Assembly (NCBI RefSeq): GCF_026283965.1
Contig: NZ_JAPDPD010000001.1
Location: 124,001 to 188,000, forward strand
Reading direction: 5' to 3'
Origin: Dyella subtropica
GTDB taxonomy: Bacteria > Pseudomonadota > Gammaproteobacteria > Xanthomonadales > Rhodanobacteraceae
Length of the DNA stretch: 64,000 nt
The notes beneath the pieces are model-generated. The model made no database searches, was not told the origin of the DNA, and worked only from the letters and a program-made list of their open reading frames with translations. This document shows positions 62,413-64,000 of the stretch, in pieces; the stretch's first letter is position 1; the number at the start of each line of letters is the position of its first letter. A program made the translations under genes and the position numbers.

Positions 62413-63087
62413 ATGCGCGCATTTCAGAGCTCCCTGTTGAGGAACAAAGGTTTCATCACCTTCATGCTCTGCATGCTGGTGTTCCGCAGTGCCGTCGCGG
62501 ACTGGAATGTGGTGCCTACAGGTTCGATGCAGCCGACTATCCGCATAGGTGATCGCATCGTGGTGGACAAGGTGGCTTATGACGTGCGGCTACCTTCTAC
62601 CCATGTCTCACTGATGCATCTGGCTGACCCGCAACGCGGGGACATCGTGGTGCTTGATTCGCAGGCAGCGGATGAGCGACTGGTCAAGCGCGTCATTGGT
62701 GTGCCCGGCGATATCGTGGCTCTGCGCAACAACCGGCTCTCCGTGAACGGACGGGATGCCAACTATCGGCCGACCAGCGTGAGCGGCATTCGCGACGATG
62801 TGGCCGACCCAGCCGACTATGCGGTGGAGAGTTATGACGGCATGCGTCATTTGATTCGGCTGTCGGAGTTTCGGCCCAGTGCAGGGCGTGACTTTGGGCC
62901 GGTGGTGGTTCCTGCAGGGAAATACTTGTTGCTGGGTGATAACCGGGATAACAGTGCGGATTCACGGTATTTCGGGTTCTTTCCGAGGAACGAAATCACC
63001 GGGAGGGCGACGCGAGTGGCGGTGTCGTTGGATCCGGGGGATCACTATTTACCTAGGGCTGGGCGGTATGGGGTGAGGTTGGATTGA
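62413..63087 (+). CDS. Second signal peptidase I (S26 family)
   Basis: The 224-residue product is a shorter S26 signal peptidase. One N-terminal hydrophobic segment (about residues 12-27) is followed by the catalytic Ser in VVPTGSMQPTIRIGD (about 38), the general-base Lys in ERLVKRVIGVPGDIV (about 98) and the late motif LLGDNRDNSADSRYFG. It has fewer insertions than the 303-residue LepB at 41163. Short paralogues may process special exported proteins. The ATG at 62413 has a GGGTAAGGG Shine-Dalgarno; a GTG at 62395 is possible. It stands 147 bp after ppsA beyond a terminator, so it has its own promoter. Confidence 0.92.
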   Translation: MRAFQSSLLRNKGFITFMLCMLVFRSAVADWNVVPTGSMQPTIRIGDRIVVDKVAYDVRLPSTHVSLMHLADPQRGDIVVLDSQAADERLVKRVIGVPGDIVALRNNRLSVNGRDANYRPTSVSGIRDDVADPADYAVESYDGMRHLIRLSEFRPSAGRDFGPVVVPAGKYLLLGDNRDNSADSRYFGFFPRNEITGRATRVAVSLDPGDHYLPRAGRYGVRLD

Positions 63088-63254
63088 GGGCCAGGCGGGC
63101 CCCACGCCTTCGATGGAAGCGCGTGTTACGTGAAGGGTGGGATTGTTCGGCCCATCCCTGGGCCTCACCCTTCCGCGCGGCGCGCTCCAGGGCCAGCCTG
63201 CGGCTGTCCTTGTCGCTCCCGGCGAATTTGTCGAACCTAGTGGGTTCGTCCACA
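63088..63254. other. Intergenic region with REP-like remnant
   Basis: The segment GGCCCATCCCTGGGCCTCACCCT (in parts) at about 63149-63171 is shared with the REP cluster at 9826-9996. It is followed by GCGCGGCGCGC-like inverted sequence. Nothing here looks coding. Confidence 0.5.
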
Positions 63255-63398
<144 letters not shown>

Positions 63399-63511
63399 AA
63401 AGGGGTCACACGGTGGTCCGCGCGAGCCGGCAATCATACGCGGGGTGGTTCGTCGTGACAACTCCCTGGACATGGGGCATGCTGGGCTTACACGTTTCTC
63501 TCAGCAGCTCA

Positions 63512-64000
63512 TGATCGAATTCGGACACGGTACCCACGTCGGCCTGCGCCGTACGCGCAATGAAGACACCTATTACGCCGACGCGGGGCTGGGCCTGTTC
63601 CTGGTCGCCGACGGCATGGGCGGGCACCAGCATGGCGAGGTGGCCTCGGCCTTGGTCCGTGACGCGGTGGCGGATTTGGTGACGCGCGGGCATAGCCTGA
63701 TTGATGCGGTGCGCGGTGCGGATGAGCGGCTGATGGCACAGGCCAAGGGCTGCCAGGATGCCTTGCCTATGGGCACGACGATCGCGGCGCTGCGGCTGAG
63801 TACGAATAGCTATGAGGTGGCCTGGGTTGGCGATAGTCGCATCTACCTGTGGCAGAACGGGCTGAAGCAAATCAGCCACGATCACTCGTTGGTGCAGGAG
63901 CTGGTTGCGGCGGGCGCGCTGGATCCGGCGCGGGCTGCACGCCATCCGCAGCGCAATGTGATTACCCAGGCGCTGGGCATTACCGCCCTCGACCAATTGC
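63512..64000 (+). CDS. PP2C-family serine/threonine phosphatase, partial
   Basis: The first 163 codons are present and the gene runs off the window. Motifs of the PPM/PP2C family are in order: GLRRTRNEDTYYAD (metal and Arg/Asp residues), LFLVADGMGGHQHGEVAS, MGTTIAALRL, VAWVGDSRIYLW and ISHDHSLVQELV. It starts MIEFGHGTHVG at ATG 63512. Such enzymes (Stp, PppA) dephosphorylate targets of Hanks-type kinases, often in signalling or type VI secretion clusters; the partner gene would be downstream, outside the window. It is divergent from tRNA-Ser. Confidence 0.9.

Overview
The window reads as an ordinary stretch of chromosome from a high-GC gammaproteobacterium. Gene order and protein style point to the Xanthomonadales, most likely Rhodanobacteraceae (Dyella/Rhodanobacter/Luteibacter type); this is inference. 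Supporting signs are the three-gene rpoE-rseA-mucD stress operon without rseB, the lepA-lepB-rnc-era-recO block, and dispersed REP repeats of the TAGGAGCGCACCCTGTGCGC type. I see no rRNA, CRISPR array, insertion sequence, prophage or plasmid genes.

Layout. 1-566 is repeat-rich and non-coding. 567-9828 holds an acetyl-CoA hydrolase/CoA-transferase, a cardiolipin synthase, xseA, a YgiD-type dioxygenase, and an acetolactate-synthase-like enzyme paired with an aldehyde dehydrogenase. 10017-15084 holds a divergent AraC regulator/zinc alcohol dehydrogenase pair, a YdcF protein, a sugar-porter gene broken by a 7-bp tandem duplication, and a dispersed repeat. 15085-20888 holds a lipase-like protein, a divergent EmrB / TetR-EmrA efflux module with a candidate operator, and an alpha/beta hydrolase. 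21095-27090 holds an ECF sigma/anti-sigma/YigZ operon, an acyltransferase, an ABC exporter and an orphan fimbrillin-like gene in lower-GC DNA.

27368-34428 is a long minus-strand run: rlmD, a CYTH protein, nagZ, hpt, an FMN reductase, a thioinosine phosphorylase, csp, a Tat-exported asparaginase and cutC. The phosphorylase can release hypoxanthine, which Hpt would salvage. 34506-37443 is ydbH-ydbL, an envelope lipid-transport pair. Its intergenic gap is filled by a 291-bp nested inverted-repeat element where ynbE lies in E. coli. 38254-47062 is recO-era-rnc-DUF4845-lepB-lepA-degP-rseA-rpoE (listed left to right, all minus strand), with a sigma-E type promoter ahead of rpoE. 47311-50370 encodes a c-di-GMP GGDEF/EAL protein and a small uncharacterised partner.

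50561-57734 holds a bifunctional beta-oxidation enzyme, a YaiL-like protein, SlyX, a UDP-sugar dehydrogenase, an FKBP isomerase and a CPA2 antiporter. 57910-58184 is a tRNA-Ala/Glu/Asp operon with a visible promoter and terminator. 58320-64000 holds a DUF1249 protein, the ppsR/ppsA pair, a second signal peptidase I, tRNA-Ser inside a perfect 32-bp inverted repeat, and a PP2C phosphatase cut by the window edge.

I did not find a clearly novel multi-gene system. The most unusual signals are the nested element in ydbH-ydbL, REP elements that supply the stop codons of four genes, and the tandem-duplication frameshift in the sugar porter.
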